A stretch of 21,255 nt of DNA, taken from NCBI GenBank assembly GCA_910584495.1, contig CAJUAR010000048.1, forward strand, positions 1 through 21,255. Reading direction: 5' to 3'. A program made the position numbers and the translations under genes. Positions 1 through 7,010 of this stretch are shown here, one piece after another (position 1 is the first letter of the stretch; every line of letters begins with the position of its first letter). This stretch comes from an uncultured Muribaculaceae bacterium (GTDB lineage Bacteria; Bacteroidota; Bacteroidia; Bacteroidales; Muribaculaceae). The notes beneath the pieces were generated by a model. That model saw only the letters and a list, made by a program, of their open reading frames with translations. It ran no database searches and was not told the DNA's origin.

Positions 1-422
1 GGACGGTATACGTCGCAGGCCACAAGCAGCGGGCGCATGGCTTTCTCGCTCTTGAGCTTCTTGGCAAGCTTGCCCGTGAAGGTCGTTTTGCCCGAACCTT
101 GCAGACCCGACATGAGGATGATTGCAGGTTTGCCGCTGAGATTGAGCGACGCTGCCTGGCCGCCCATGAGGCTGGCAAGCTCATCGTGGACTATTTTCAC
201 CATCATCTCGCCGGGCTTGACGGCGGTTAGGACCTGCTGGCCAAGAGCCTTCTGCTTGACGGTGTCGGTAAATGTCTTGGCTACTTTGTAGTTGACATCG
301 GCATCTATCAGTGCGCGACGCACGTCTTTCAATGTTTCGGCTACATTGATTTCCGTTATTCGGCCTTGGCCTTTGAGAATCTTGAAGCTGCGTTCAAGTC
401 TTTCGCTGAGTTTTTCAAACAT
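1..422 (-). CDS. ffh: Signal recognition particle GTPase Ffh (3' end beyond window)
   Basis: This is the GTPase subunit of the signal recognition particle. It binds 4.5S RNA and signal peptides of nascent inner-membrane proteins and docks with FtsY. Only the first 140 residues are in the window: an N-terminal helical N domain (MFEKLSERLE start, with the ALIDADVNYKV stretch near residues 38-47), then the G domain with P-loop GLQGSGKTT at residues 106-114 and the DVYRP motif at the window edge. The sequence runs off the left end, so the rest of the G domain and the M domain cannot be judged. The ATG at 422-420 gives the canonical Ffh N-terminus. It starts 31 bp after panD on the same strand and probably shares the pan transcript. 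No Shine-Dalgarno is visible upstream. Confidence 0.97.
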   Translation of the reverse strand, partial: MFEKLSERLERSFKILKGQGRITEINVAETLKDVRRALIDADVNYKVAKTFTDTVKQKALGQQVLTAVKPGEMMVKIVHDELASLMGGQAASLNLSGKPAIILMSGLQGSGKTTFTGKLAKKLKSEKAMRPLLVACDVYR

Positions 423-453
423 ATCGTTGGTGGGGGAGGGGTGAAGTACTTAT

Positions 454-810
454 TTAAACCTTTACCAATTTGTTGGTTGCGGTGTCGGGAAAAATCACTT
501 TTGGTTTGAATGTACGGGCCTCTTCGGGTGTCATGGTGGCATAGCTCATGATAATCACCACATCGCCTGGCTGAACCATGCGTGCTGCCGCACCGTTGAG
601 ACAGATTACGCCGCTGCCGCGTTCGCCGGCTATGGTATAGGTGTCGAGGCGGGCACCATTATTGTTGTCCACAATATATACTCGCTCGCCGGGAATAATG
701 CCGGCAGCATCAAGGAGGTCTTCGTCGACAGTGATGCTGCCAATATAGTCGAGGCAGGCTTCGGTGACGCTAACACGGTGGATTTTCGACTTTAATACTT
801 GTATATACAT
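454..810 (-). CDS. panD: Aspartate 1-decarboxylase PanD
   Basis: This enzyme decarboxylates L-aspartate to beta-alanine, the precursor used by PanC for pantothenate. It is a pyruvoyl enzyme made as a proenzyme that self-cleaves between Gly and Ser. The cleavage motif YIGSIT is present, with Gly23-Ser24 counted from the chosen start. The N-terminal MYIQVLKSKIHRV stretch matches the family start. The ATG at 810-808 gives 118 residues, the normal length for Bacteroidota PanD. A longer reading from a TTG at 834 would add eight residues with no family counterpart and would overlap panC, so it was rejected. The gene begins four bases after the panC stop codon, so the two are almost certainly co-transcribed and translationally close. 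Confidence 0.97.
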   Translation of the reverse strand: MYIQVLKSKIHRVSVTEACLDYIGSITVDEDLLDAAGIIPGERVYIVDNNNGARLDTYTIAGERGSGVICLNGAAARMVQPGDVVIIMSYATMTPEEARTFKPKVIFPDTATNKLVKV

Positions 811-814
811 CTGT

Positions 815-1666
815 TCAGTACTTGATGTTGTCAATAAGGCGCACGCCGCCGCAGAAGACTGTCACACAGCCGGCAGCTCCGAGCTTGCCGGCTTCGCTCC
901 ATTTGGCAATAGGCTGCATGGTGCGGGCATCCACAATTTGATAATATTCGGCTTCGAGGCCGTCGACGGTATTGATGGCTTCGACAGTGCGCTGCTGCAC
1001 CTCTGCGGCTTCAAGGCCTTGTTCTTTCAGAGCAAGGCTGTCGACGAGGATACGGTGGATATTAGGAGCTATTGCACGCGAGACAGCGTCGAGGCGCACG
1101 TTGCGCGAGCTCAGAGCCAGACCGTCGGTTTCGCGGACTATGGGACAGCTCACTATCGTCAAGTCGTTGAAGCCTTCCAACTCGGCCATGCGGCGGATAA
1201 CAGCTATTTGCTGGAAGTCTTTCTCGCCAAAATAAGCCCTTGTGGGCTGTGCCCAAGCAAAGAGCTTGCTCACTATCTGGGCAACTCCATTGAAGTGTCC
1301 CGGACGCATTGCGCCCTCCATAACTTCGGCAACCGGACCCAGGTCGAACACGCGAGTGTCCGGTTCAGGATAGATTTCTTCGGCGGTGGGCACGAAGGCA
1401 TAGTCAACGCCTGCTTCCTCGAGCAGACGGCAGTCGGCCTCTTCGGTGCGCGGATAGGTTTTGAGGTCGTCGGCATTATTGAATTGGGTGGGGTTGACAA
1501 AAACGCTGACCACCACCACGTCGTTTTCTTTTCGTGCACGGTCCACAAGGCTTTTGTGGCCGGCGTGAAGTGCGCCCATTGTGGGCACAAGGCCTATGCT
1601 TTTGCCTGCTGTGCGGGCTTGGCTTGCGGCTTCTTTCAGTCCTTTTACTGTGCGGATTATTTCCAT
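815..1666 (-). CDS. panC: Pantothenate synthetase PanC
   Basis: PanC condenses pantoate with beta-alanine using ATP through a pantoyl-adenylate intermediate, the last step of vitamin B5 synthesis. It is a cytosolic member of the class I aminoacyl-tRNA-synthetase-like nucleotidyltransferase superfamily. The family signatures are clear: VPTMGALHAGH near residues 28-38 (HxGH adenylate-binding motif), VVVVSVFVNPTQF, and the later GEKDFQQ and LALSSRN motifs. The ATG at 1666 gives 283 residues and the usual MEIIRTV start; an in-frame TTG at 1720 would add an 18-residue tail not expected in the family. It heads the panC-panD-ffh run, so substrate supply (PanD) and consumption (PanC) are coupled. panB is not in the window. 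Confidence 0.98.
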   Translation of the reverse strand: MEIIRTVKGLKEAASQARTAGKSIGLVPTMGALHAGHKSLVDRARKENDVVVVSVFVNPTQFNNADDLKTYPRTEEADCRLLEEAGVDYAFVPTAEEIYPEPDTRVFDLGPVAEVMEGAMRPGHFNGVAQIVSKLFAWAQPTRAYFGEKDFQQIAVIRRMAELEGFNDLTIVSCPIVRETDGLALSSRNVRLDAVSRAIAPNIHRILVDSLALKEQGLEAAEVQQRTVEAINTVDGLEAEYYQIVDARTMQPIAKWSEAGKLGAAGCVTVFCGGVRLIDNIKY

Positions 1667-1717
1667 GTTTATGCTATATTGGCGCGCCCGCTTGGGACGT
1701 CCTATATTTTCAGTCTG

Positions 1718-1725
1718 CAAAATTA
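1718..1725 (-). promoter_or_regulatory. Bacteroidota-type -7 box upstream of panC
   Basis: On the minus strand this reads TAATTTTG, an exact match to the TAnnTTTG -7 element used by Bacteroidota primary sigma factor. It lies about 50 bp upstream of the panC ATG. I see no good TTTG at the usual -33 spacing, so the assignment rests on the -7 box and its position. Confidence 0.5.
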
Positions 1726-1766
1726 CATATTTTTTTCGTAATTTCGCACATTAATTCCTTGTATAT

Positions 1767-2621
1767 ATGATTCTGTTTCCTAATGCTAAGATCAATATAG
1801 GGCTGCGTGTACTGCGCCGCCGCCCCGATACCTACCACGACATCCACACAGTTATGGTGCCTGTTCCTTGGTGTGACATTCTCGAAATGGTGCCTGCCTC
1901 CGGAGGCCAAGGCTCGTTCAACATGCCCGGAGGCGACCCTCTGGGTATTCCTCCCGAAAAGAATCTGGTTCTCAAAGGTATTCGGGCTCTCGAAAAATTT
2001 ATAGGCTGTGAATTGCCACCGCTCGACATATATCTTAAAAAGGAAATTCCAAACGGAGCCGGTCTCGGCGGAGGCTCTGCCGATGCCTCATTCGCCATTA
2101 AAGGTGCAAACGAGATGTTTGAATTAGGCCTTTCCGATGAGCAAATGGCCGCTGTGGCCAAGACAGTAGGGGCCGATTGTCCTTTTTTCATCTACAACCG
2201 TCCGATGCTGGCCGAAGGCATAGGCGAGATTCTCGCGCCTGTTGACATTCCGTCCCTGAACGGACTTACGGTGCTCATTGCCAAACCGCAGGCCGAAGCT
2301 GTTGCAACTCCTGCGGCCTATGCCGGCACTTCTCCTTGCGAACTGCCCGAAGGAGCATCGCTCGCAGCTTCGCTTGCCGCCCCGGTGGCAGAGTGGAAAA
2401 ATGACGCATTGATTTATAACGACTTCGAAGATTCCATCTTCCCCATCCGGCCCCAAGTCGCCACACTCAAACAATCAATATCCCAAGGTGGCGCACTCTA
2501 CACCTCCATGTCCGGTTCCGGAGCCTCTGTCTACGGCCTCTTCTCCGATTCCACCGCCGCCCAAGCCACCTTCGACCACCTTCCCCACTGCGAACGCTTC
2601 ATAGCCAAGCTTAAGTTTTGA
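1767..2621 (+). CDS. ispE: 4-diphosphocytidyl-2-C-methyl-D-erythritol kinase IspE
   Basis: This GHMP-family kinase phosphorylates CDP-methylerythritol at the 2-hydroxyl, the fourth step of the MEP (non-mevalonate) pathway to isopentenyl diphosphate. The 284-residue protein begins MILFPNAKINIGLRV with the conserved Lys/Asn pair of the substrate pocket. It carries the glycine-rich ATP-binding motif PNGAGLGGGSADAS at residues 95-108, GADCPFF in the middle and the C-terminal SGSGASVYGLF motif. The length is typical. The gene is divergent from panC across about 100 bp. A weaker -7-like sequence (TAATTTCG, 1739-1746) precedes it. Together with the polyprenyl synthase further right, it supplies isoprenoid precursors for quinone and undecaprenyl lipids. 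Confidence 0.97.
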   Translation: MILFPNAKINIGLRVLRRRPDTYHDIHTVMVPVPWCDILEMVPASGGQGSFNMPGGDPLGIPPEKNLVLKGIRALEKFIGCELPPLDIYLKKEIPNGAGLGGGSADASFAIKGANEMFELGLSDEQMAAVAKTVGADCPFFIYNRPMLAEGIGEILAPVDIPSLNGLTVLIAKPQAEAVATPAAYAGTSPCELPEGASLAASLAAPVAEWKNDALIYNDFEDSIFPIRPQVATLKQSISQGGALYTSMSGSGASVYGLFSDSTAAQATFDHLPHCERFIAKLKF

Positions 2622-2686
2622 CGTTGATTTATGATTTTGCATTGAAGAATTTCCGGACTATGGGACGTGCTGATTAGATATTGTCT

Positions 2687-2710
2687 AACAGATATTGTAA
2701 CAGATATTGT
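2687..2710. repeat. Perfect 12-bp tandem duplication (AACAGATATTGT x2)
   Basis: Two adjacent identical 12-bp units occupy 2687-2698 and 2699-2710. A third, partly matching copy of the AGATATTGT core lies just before them at 2676-2684. The repeat sits in the ispE-cidA intergenic region, about 55 bp upstream of the cidA -7 box. It could be a slippage product or a phased regulator-binding site. Confidence 0.8.
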
Positions 2711-2766
2711 CGAACCGGCTCTTAAGATTGCGGCAAAAAAATGAGCGGAGTTTCGTGCATTATGTG

Positions 2767-2774
2767 TAACTTTG
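2767..2774 (+). promoter_or_regulatory. -7 box of the cidA/lrgB operon promoter
   Basis: TAACTTTG is an exact match to the Bacteroidota -7 consensus and ends 24 bp before the ATG of the CidA/LrgA-like gene, giving a short leader. No convincing -33 TTTG is visible at the expected distance. Confidence 0.6.
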
Positions 2775-2798
2775 CGGCCGAATTACACATTTGATGTT

Positions 2799-3173
2799 AT
2801 GATACTACAATTCGGAGTTTTGTTTGCATTCCTTGTGGTCGGCGAGTTGCTGGTCAGATTCACCGGAATCCCGGTCCCTTCAAGCATTATCGGTATGGTG
2901 CTCTTATGCGCCTCGCTCAAATTGGGCATTGTCAAACTCGCATGGGTTGAAAAACTCTCAAGTTTCCTTGTGCATAATCTCGGCTTCTTTTTTGTGCCCG
3001 CCGGTATCGGTCTTATGAATTGTCTCGGTCTTATTGCCGCCCAGTGGGTGCCCATTGTTTGTGCCACCATCATAAGCACGGTCATAATCATTGCTGTAAC
3101 GGGGTGGGTTCATCAGCTCACACGTTCCGCATCTACTAAGTTGGCTCACAAAATTACAAAGGAGGCAGAATAA
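2799..3173 (+). CDS. CidA/LrgA family holin-like membrane protein
   Basis: This is a small polytopic inner-membrane protein of 124 residues. Four hydrophobic segments are visible from the start MILQFGVLFAFLVVGELLV onward. The signature segment with GIPVPSSIIGMVLLCASL and the later FFFVPAGIGLMN match the CidA/LrgA (UPF0299-like) family. In Gram-positives these proteins modulate murein hydrolase activity and cell death. In other bacteria and plants LrgA/LrgB-type pairs have been linked to small-acid transport such as pyruvate or glycolate. The ATG at 2799 was chosen because the in-frame TTG at 2772 lies inside the -7 box. The stop codon overlaps the lrgB start by one base (TAATG), so the two products are probably made together. 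Confidence 0.92.
   Translation: MILQFGVLFAFLVVGELLVRFTGIPVPSSIIGMVLLCASLKLGIVKLAWVEKLSSFLVHNLGFFFVPAGIGLMNCLGLIAAQWVPIVCATIISTVIIIAVTGWVHQLTRSASTKLAHKITKEAE
3161..3165 (+). promoter_or_regulatory. Shine-Dalgarno-like GGAGG before lrgB
   Basis: GGAGG lies 7 nt upstream of the lrgB ATG at 3173 and inside the end of cidA. Strong SD sequences are uncommon in Bacteroidota, so this one may support re-initiation at the one-base overlap. Confidence 0.6.
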
Positions 3174-3871
3174 TGGATTTCTTGCAGAATAAATTTTTAC
3201 TCATAGCCCTCACTTTCGGCTTCTACATTGGAGCACAGCTCCTTCAGCGACGAATCGGTTTGATGTTGCTCAATCCCATTCTTATTGCCATCGCTGCAAT
3301 GATTTCTTTTTTGATGCTATGCGATATTGACTACGACACCTACAAGCAGGGTGGCGATTATATCGACTTCTGGCTCAAACCGGCAGTGGTAGCCCTCGGC
3401 GTACCTCTCTATAAGCAGCTTTCGGTCATAAAACGACAGCTTCTTCCTCTTCTTTTGTCCGAGCTTGCAGGATGTGTGGCCGGTGTGGTGAGCGTGGTGC
3501 TTCTTGCAGAGATGTTCGGCGCTACTCGCGAAGTGGTCATCTCGCTTGCTCCCAAGGCTGTCACTACGCCTATTGCTATGGAAATTTCAAGTGCCATGGG
3601 CGGCATTGCTCCTCTAACTGCTGCTGTGGTCGTGGCTACCGGGATTTTTGGCGGCATGACAGGTTTTAGAATTGTGAGGATGAGCCATATCCATTCGCCA
3701 ATCGCCGGAGGTTTGTCAATCGGAACAGCAGCCCATGCTGTCGGTACTTCCGTAGCAATGGAACGCAGCGAACGTTATGGTGCTTTTTCGTCCATCGGTC
3801 TTACGCTCAATGGTCTTTTCACGGCTCTTCTCGCTCCTATGATTTTGGAACTTCTCGGTTATTCTGTGTAA
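3173..3871 (+). CDS. LrgB family membrane protein
   Basis: This 232-residue polytopic membrane protein is the partner of the preceding CidA/LrgA-like protein. The family pattern is clear: PAVVALGVPLYKQ near the middle of the N-terminal half, then LAPKAVTTPIAMEIS, GGIAPLTAAVVVATGIFGG, and the SPIAGGLSIGTAAHAVGTS motif in the C-terminal third. The length matches LrgB/CidB (about 230). The exact role in Bacteroidota is not established; candidates are control of murein hydrolysis or export/import of a small organic acid. It starts at the TAATG overlap and ends facing a convergent small gene; the 104 bp between them shows no strong terminator. Confidence 0.94.
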   Translation: MDFLQNKFLLIALTFGFYIGAQLLQRRIGLMLLNPILIAIAAMISFLMLCDIDYDTYKQGGDYIDFWLKPAVVALGVPLYKQLSVIKRQLLPLLLSELAGCVAGVVSVVLLAEMFGATREVVISLAPKAVTTPIAMEISSAMGGIAPLTAAVVVATGIFGGMTGFRIVRMSHIHSPIAGGLSIGTAAHAVGTSVAMERSERYGAFSSIGLTLNGLFTALLAPMILELLGYSV

Positions 3872-3975
3872 GAGAAAGCGAAAAGAACAATTAACCGATA
3901 GAAACAAGCACTATTCTGACAGGATATATCACAATGGTGGATAGCACACCCTTGACAAATGGCCCTGTTTCGACT

Positions 3976-4410
3976 CTAAAAATCATCAAACATGTCGTAG
4001 TCGTCTTGTTCTTCGTGGAAGTCGTTGAACGATTGGCTGTAGCTCCTTGAATACCAGTCGTTATTGTTGCTGCGGCCGCTGCTGCGGCCGCTGCTGTGGT
4101 GATTACTGCCATAGACTGCGTCATGCAGACAGGAAGGATTGTTGCCTTTATTGTCGCGCATGAATATATCCAGATCATCAAGCTCCTCGGGATTGTCTGA
4201 ATCATCGATTAAATTATCACCGATAGCTGTAATTGCGTCATCAATAGGGGCATTGTTCTCTTTGTGGCTGCCGTTCATAAGATTGCAATCTCCATCCATT
4301 GAAGTTTTTGAGCACTCGGTTTGTGTGTCATGCTCTGTTGTGGACTTCGTGAACTTACCGAACAGCCAACGGAACAATAGAAATTCGCCGATGTAATTCC
4401 ATATTTTCAT
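3976..4410 (-). CDS. Small acidic protein of unknown function with amphipathic N-terminus
   Basis: I do not recognise a function. The 144-residue product begins with an aromatic/hydrophobic stretch, MKIWNYIGEFLLFRWLFGK, which could be a membrane-associated helix rather than a signal peptide, because no cleavage site follows. The remainder is polar and strongly acidic (for example DDSDNPEELDDLDIF), then Ser/Asn/Gly/Arg-rich with a duplicated SSGR element, and ends DDYDMFDDF. It looks intrinsically disordered. A 12-bp tandem duplication in the DNA (4069-4092) creates the SSGRSSGRS stretch. A -7 box about 110 bp upstream supports expression. I believe similar N-termini occur in uncharacterised Bacteroidales proteins, but I cannot verify that here. 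It is convergent with lrgB. Confidence 0.75.
   Translation of the reverse strand: MKIWNYIGEFLLFRWLFGKFTKSTTEHDTQTECSKTSMDGDCNLMNGSHKENNAPIDDAITAIGDNLIDDSDNPEELDDLDIFMRDNKGNNPSCLHDAVYGSNHHSSGRSSGRSNNNDWYSRSYSQSFNDFHEEQDDYDMFDDF
4069..4092. repeat. 12-bp in-frame tandem duplication (GCTGCGGCCGCT x2)
   Basis: Two identical 12-bp units, each with a central GCGGCCGC palindrome, lie inside the small acidic gene. Because the unit length is a multiple of three, expansion or contraction keeps the frame and only changes the number of Ser-Ser-Gly-Arg units. Confidence 0.8.
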
Positions 4411-4519
4411 TTATTTGAGTTTTGAGTGTTGTAGAACTGTGGCTAAGAAAGGCAGATGGCGACATTGCCGTTATATCGTTGTGATATTCTTGGACATTTA
4501 GCATACGATGTTTTGCTTG

Positions 4520-4527
4520 CAAAGTTA
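4520..4527 (-). promoter_or_regulatory. -7 box upstream of the small acidic gene
   Basis: The minus strand reads TAACTTTG, an exact match to the Bacteroidota -7 element, with a CTTG 17 bp upstream as a weak -33 candidate. Transcription would start near 4513, leaving a leader of about 100 nt before the ATG at 4410. Confidence 0.5.
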
Positions 4528-4578
4528 GCTAATGTTAGAGGATTCAAGCTATACAATCCAAAAGAACTTTGCTAAAAA

Positions 4579-4598
4579 CTTCATTGTGCTTCATTGTG
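4579..4598. repeat. 10-bp tandem duplication (CTTCATTGTG x2)
   Basis: Two adjacent identical 10-bp units lie in the 279-bp divergent intergenic region (4411-4689) between the small acidic gene and the Ntn-hydrolase gene. The rest of that region is AT-rich near the hydrolase start, and I found no convincing promoter for the hydrolase within it. Confidence 0.75.
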
Positions 4599-4689
4599 CA
4601 CGCCGCGGGGCCGGTGTTTTTTTATGTGGTGGAAAACTTTTGATGCTCGAATAATGTTAGTATTTTATTAAATTATTATTTGCAACATT

Positions 4690-5739
4690 ATGAAATTTCT
4701 CAACAGATTGATTCCGGCCGTGCTGCTGACGTTGGCCGCTGTGCCGCAGGGCGATGCTTGTTCGCGTGTGGTATTGAACAACAACCGGGGCACTATTCTG
4801 ATAGGGCGCACGCTCGACTGGCGCACACCGATACCAACCAATATCTATGTCTATCCTCGCGGTGTGGACAAAGAGAGCATGCCGAGTGGCAACCGTCTGA
4901 CATGGCAGTCGAAATATGCTTCTGTGCTTGCCGTGGGTTACGACGGAGGGGTGACAGAAGGCATGAATGAGGCCGGACTGTCGATGAACGGTCTTTTCTG
5001 CAAGGGCACAATCTATCCTACAGCACCTGAAAATGTTGAGCCTTCGCAGCGTCCGGTGATGAGCCTTGCTGTGCTTGTGAGCTATTTCCTCGATAATTTT
5101 GCCACGGCTGCCGAAGTGAAAGCAGCACTCGAAGACACTCCCTTCGATATTGCCGGCAAAACTTTTGACGGAGGCACAGTTTCGACGCTTCACTGGGCTG
5201 TGACGGACACTACGGGCATGACTGTTGTGCTTGAATATCAGCAGGGCAAGATGCACCTCTACGAAGGCAAGGATTTGAAAGTTATGACCAACGACCCGCC
5301 TCTGCCTCAGATGCAGGCAGTCAATGCCTACTGGGAGCAGGTTGGCGGCAAAAATATGCTACCCGGTACGGTGCGCAGCTCCGACCGTTTTGCACGTGCT
5401 TCTTATTTTGTGAACCATGTCCCCGAGTCGACCGACTACGAAACATTGTTTGCTTCTATTACCAGTATCATGGGCACGGTGTCGGTGCCTTATGGATATG
5501 AGGTAGAAGGAGAGCCAAACTTGTCGTCGACGCAGTGGACGAGCATCAGCGACATTTGCGGAGGCAAATATTATTTCCGCTTTGCCACATCGACAGGTTT
5601 TCTGTGGGTGGACTTGGGCCGTCTGCAGCTCAACGTTGGTGCGCCCATTCTGAAGCTCGACAATACCAAACATCGCGGCCTTACAGGCTGTGCTAATCAA
5701 TATCTCGAAAAATCGCCCGGTTTCACTCCTATGTATTGA
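4690..5739 (+). CDS. Exported choloylglycine hydrolase family protein (linear amide C-N hydrolase; bile salt hydrolase/penicillin V acylase-like)
   Basis: This Ntn-hydrolase-fold amidase has 349 residues. A signal peptide (positive MKFLNR, hydrophobic core to about residue 18) ends at Ala23, so cleavage would expose Cys24 as the N-terminal nucleophile, as in periplasmic members of the family. Conserved positions follow: Arg40 and Asp43 in GRTLDW (16 and 19 residues after the Cys, as in known bile salt hydrolases), GMNEAGLSMNGL at 91-102, Asn201 in TNDP, and Arg233 in the LPGTVRSSDRFARA stretch. Members cleave conjugated bile salts, penicillin V or N-acyl homoserine lactones; the substrate cannot be assigned from sequence alone. 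By ungapped alignment the oxyanion-hole position (Asn/Tyr82 in Gram-positive enzymes) is Phe103 here. A lipoprotein reading of GDAC is less likely because this Cys is catalytic. Confidence 0.92.
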   Translation: MKFLNRLIPAVLLTLAAVPQGDACSRVVLNNNRGTILIGRTLDWRTPIPTNIYVYPRGVDKESMPSGNRLTWQSKYASVLAVGYDGGVTEGMNEAGLSMNGLFCKGTIYPTAPENVEPSQRPVMSLAVLVSYFLDNFATAAEVKAALEDTPFDIAGKTFDGGTVSTLHWAVTDTTGMTVVLEYQQGKMHLYEGKDLKVMTNDPPLPQMQAVNAYWEQVGGKNMLPGTVRSSDRFARASYFVNHVPESTDYETLFASITSIMGTVSVPYGYEVEGEPNLSSTQWTSISDICGGKYYFRFATSTGFLWVDLGRLQLNVGAPILKLDNTKHRGLTGCANQYLEKSPGFTPMY

Positions 5740-5762
5740 TTCACTTTTTGAATATATAAAAC

Positions 5763-5796
5763 TCCCCACACATTCAACAATTTGATTGTGTGGGGA
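5763..5796. terminator. Bidirectional terminator hairpin between the hydrolase gene and purT
   Basis: A perfect 10-bp stem (5763-5772 with 5787-5796, TCCCCACACA/TGTGTGGGGA) continues after one T-T mismatch with four more pairs around a 4-nt loop. It lies between two convergent genes. The flank on the hydrolase side, read on the minus strand, is T-rich (GTTTTATATATT), so it should act best on transcripts coming out of purT. Confidence 0.85.
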
Positions 5797-5816
5797 TTGA
5801 TGTGTCGGGCCGGCTT

Positions 5817-7001
5817 TTAGAGGCAGGAAACGCGAAGGGCGTTATAGGCTCGTTCGGCTTTGGCTTTTGCTTCGTCAAGGGTGTCGGCAGTGGCAAGAAT
5901 CACGCCCATTCGGCGATGACCTTTCACTTCGGGCTTGCCGAATATGCGCAGCTGGACACCTGGTTCGGCAAGCACTTCTTCAAGATTGTCCATGAGCACC
6001 TGCTTTGTGTCGCCTTCCACAACGATGGCTTTCGACACAGATGGGCCGAGGAAACGGATGGCGGGCACTGGAAGTCCGAGCAGGGCGCGGGCATGGAGGG
6101 CAAACTCGCTGAGGTCTTGCGAAATCATTGTTACCATGCCTGTGTCGTGAGGACGCGGTGAAACTTCGCTGAAAATCACTTCGTCGCCCTTTACAAATAG
6201 TTCGACACCGAAGATGCCGTAGCCTCCGAGAGCCGATGTGACGGCTGCGGCGGCAGCTTTGGCGGCTTCGAGGGCTTTCTCGCTCATTGGTTGGGGCTGC
6301 CACGATATGCGGTAGTCGCCATTGACTTGGATGTGGCCAACGGGTTGGCAGAAGACCGTGCCGCTGACGCTGCGAACGGTGAGAAGAGTAATCTCATAGT
6401 CGAAATCCACAAAACCTTCGACAATCACACGTCCGGCACCGGCGCGGCCGCCTTCCTGAGCTTCGTGCCAGGCGGCCTCGATGTCTTCGGGGCGGCGGAT
6501 TGTGGACTGTCCGTGGCCCGACGAACTCATTACGGGCTTGACAACCACCGGCAGGCCTATTTCATCGATGGCCTTGCGAAATTCATCGTAGGTAGAGGCA
6601 AAGCGGTAGGGCGATGTGGGAAGCCCGAGCTCTTCGGCTGCGAGACGGCGTATGCCTTCGCGGTTCATTGTCAGGCGTGCTGCACGAGCTGTGGGTGTCA
6701 CATTGAACCCTTTTTCTTCAAGTTCTACAAGCTTAGGGGTTGCTATAGCCTCGATTTCGGGAATGATGTGGTCTGGTTTTTCTTCCATTATTACCTGCTC
6801 GAGTTTGTCGGCATCGAGCATGCTGAAAACGTGGGATTTGTGAGCCACTTGCATTGCCGGAGCATCGGCATATTTGTCGCAAGCCACAACTTCGACGCCG
6901 AGGCGCTGCAGTTCGATGGCAACTTCTTTGCCAAGTTCGCCGCTGCCTAACAGAAGGGCTTTGCGGCCGATGGGGGTTTTTACTGTTCCTATTGAAGCCA
7001 T
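5817..7001 (-). CDS. purT: Formate-dependent phosphoribosylglycinamide formyltransferase PurT
   Basis: PurT makes formyl-GAR from GAR, formate and ATP, the folate-independent version of the third step of purine synthesis. The 394-residue ATP-grasp protein has the preATP-grasp start KALLLGSGELGKEVAIELQ, the IIPEIEAI motif, the lysine-containing VVVKPVMSSSGHGQS stretch of the ATP-grasp fold (mid-protein), VEGFVDFDYEITLL, and metal-binding FSEVSPRPHDTGMVT in the C-terminal half. Length and motifs match the family (about 390). The ATG at 7001 lies nine bases after tatD on the same strand, so it is the last gene of a compact run. Its use fits an anaerobe with abundant formate. Confidence 0.97.
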   Translation of the reverse strand: MASIGTVKTPIGRKALLLGSGELGKEVAIELQRLGVEVVACDKYADAPAMQVAHKSHVFSMLDADKLEQVIMEEKPDHIIPEIEAIATPKLVELEEKGFNVTPTARAARLTMNREGIRRLAAEELGLPTSPYRFASTYDEFRKAIDEIGLPVVVKPVMSSSGHGQSTIRRPEDIEAAWHEAQEGGRAGAGRVIVEGFVDFDYEITLLTVRSVSGTVFCQPVGHIQVNGDYRISWQPQPMSEKALEAAKAAAAAVTSALGGYGIFGVELFVKGDEVIFSEVSPRPHDTGMVTMISQDLSEFALHARALLGLPVPAIRFLGPSVSKAIVVEGDTKQVLMDNLEEVLAEPGVQLRIFGKPEVKGHRRMGVILATADTLDEAKAKAERAYNALRVSCL

Positions 7002-7010
7002 GTTGATGAA

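Noticed and set aside
811..834. TTG-initiated longer form of PanD
   Set aside because: It adds eight residues absent from the family and overlaps panC; the ATG at 810 gives the canonical start.
764..1741. Long plus-strand open frame of 325 codons opposite panC
   Set aside because: It is the mirror of panC/panD codons, is Cys/His/Phe rich with no recognisable motif, and panC is unmistakable on the other strand.
4675..4689. -7 promoter box for the choloylglycine hydrolase gene in TATTATTTGC
   Set aside because: It is not an exact TAnnTTTG and would place the start site at the ATG with almost no leader.
5769..5796. Insertion-sequence inverted ends in the hairpin near purT
   Set aside because: The arms are separated only by a small loop between convergent genes and are fully explained as a terminator.
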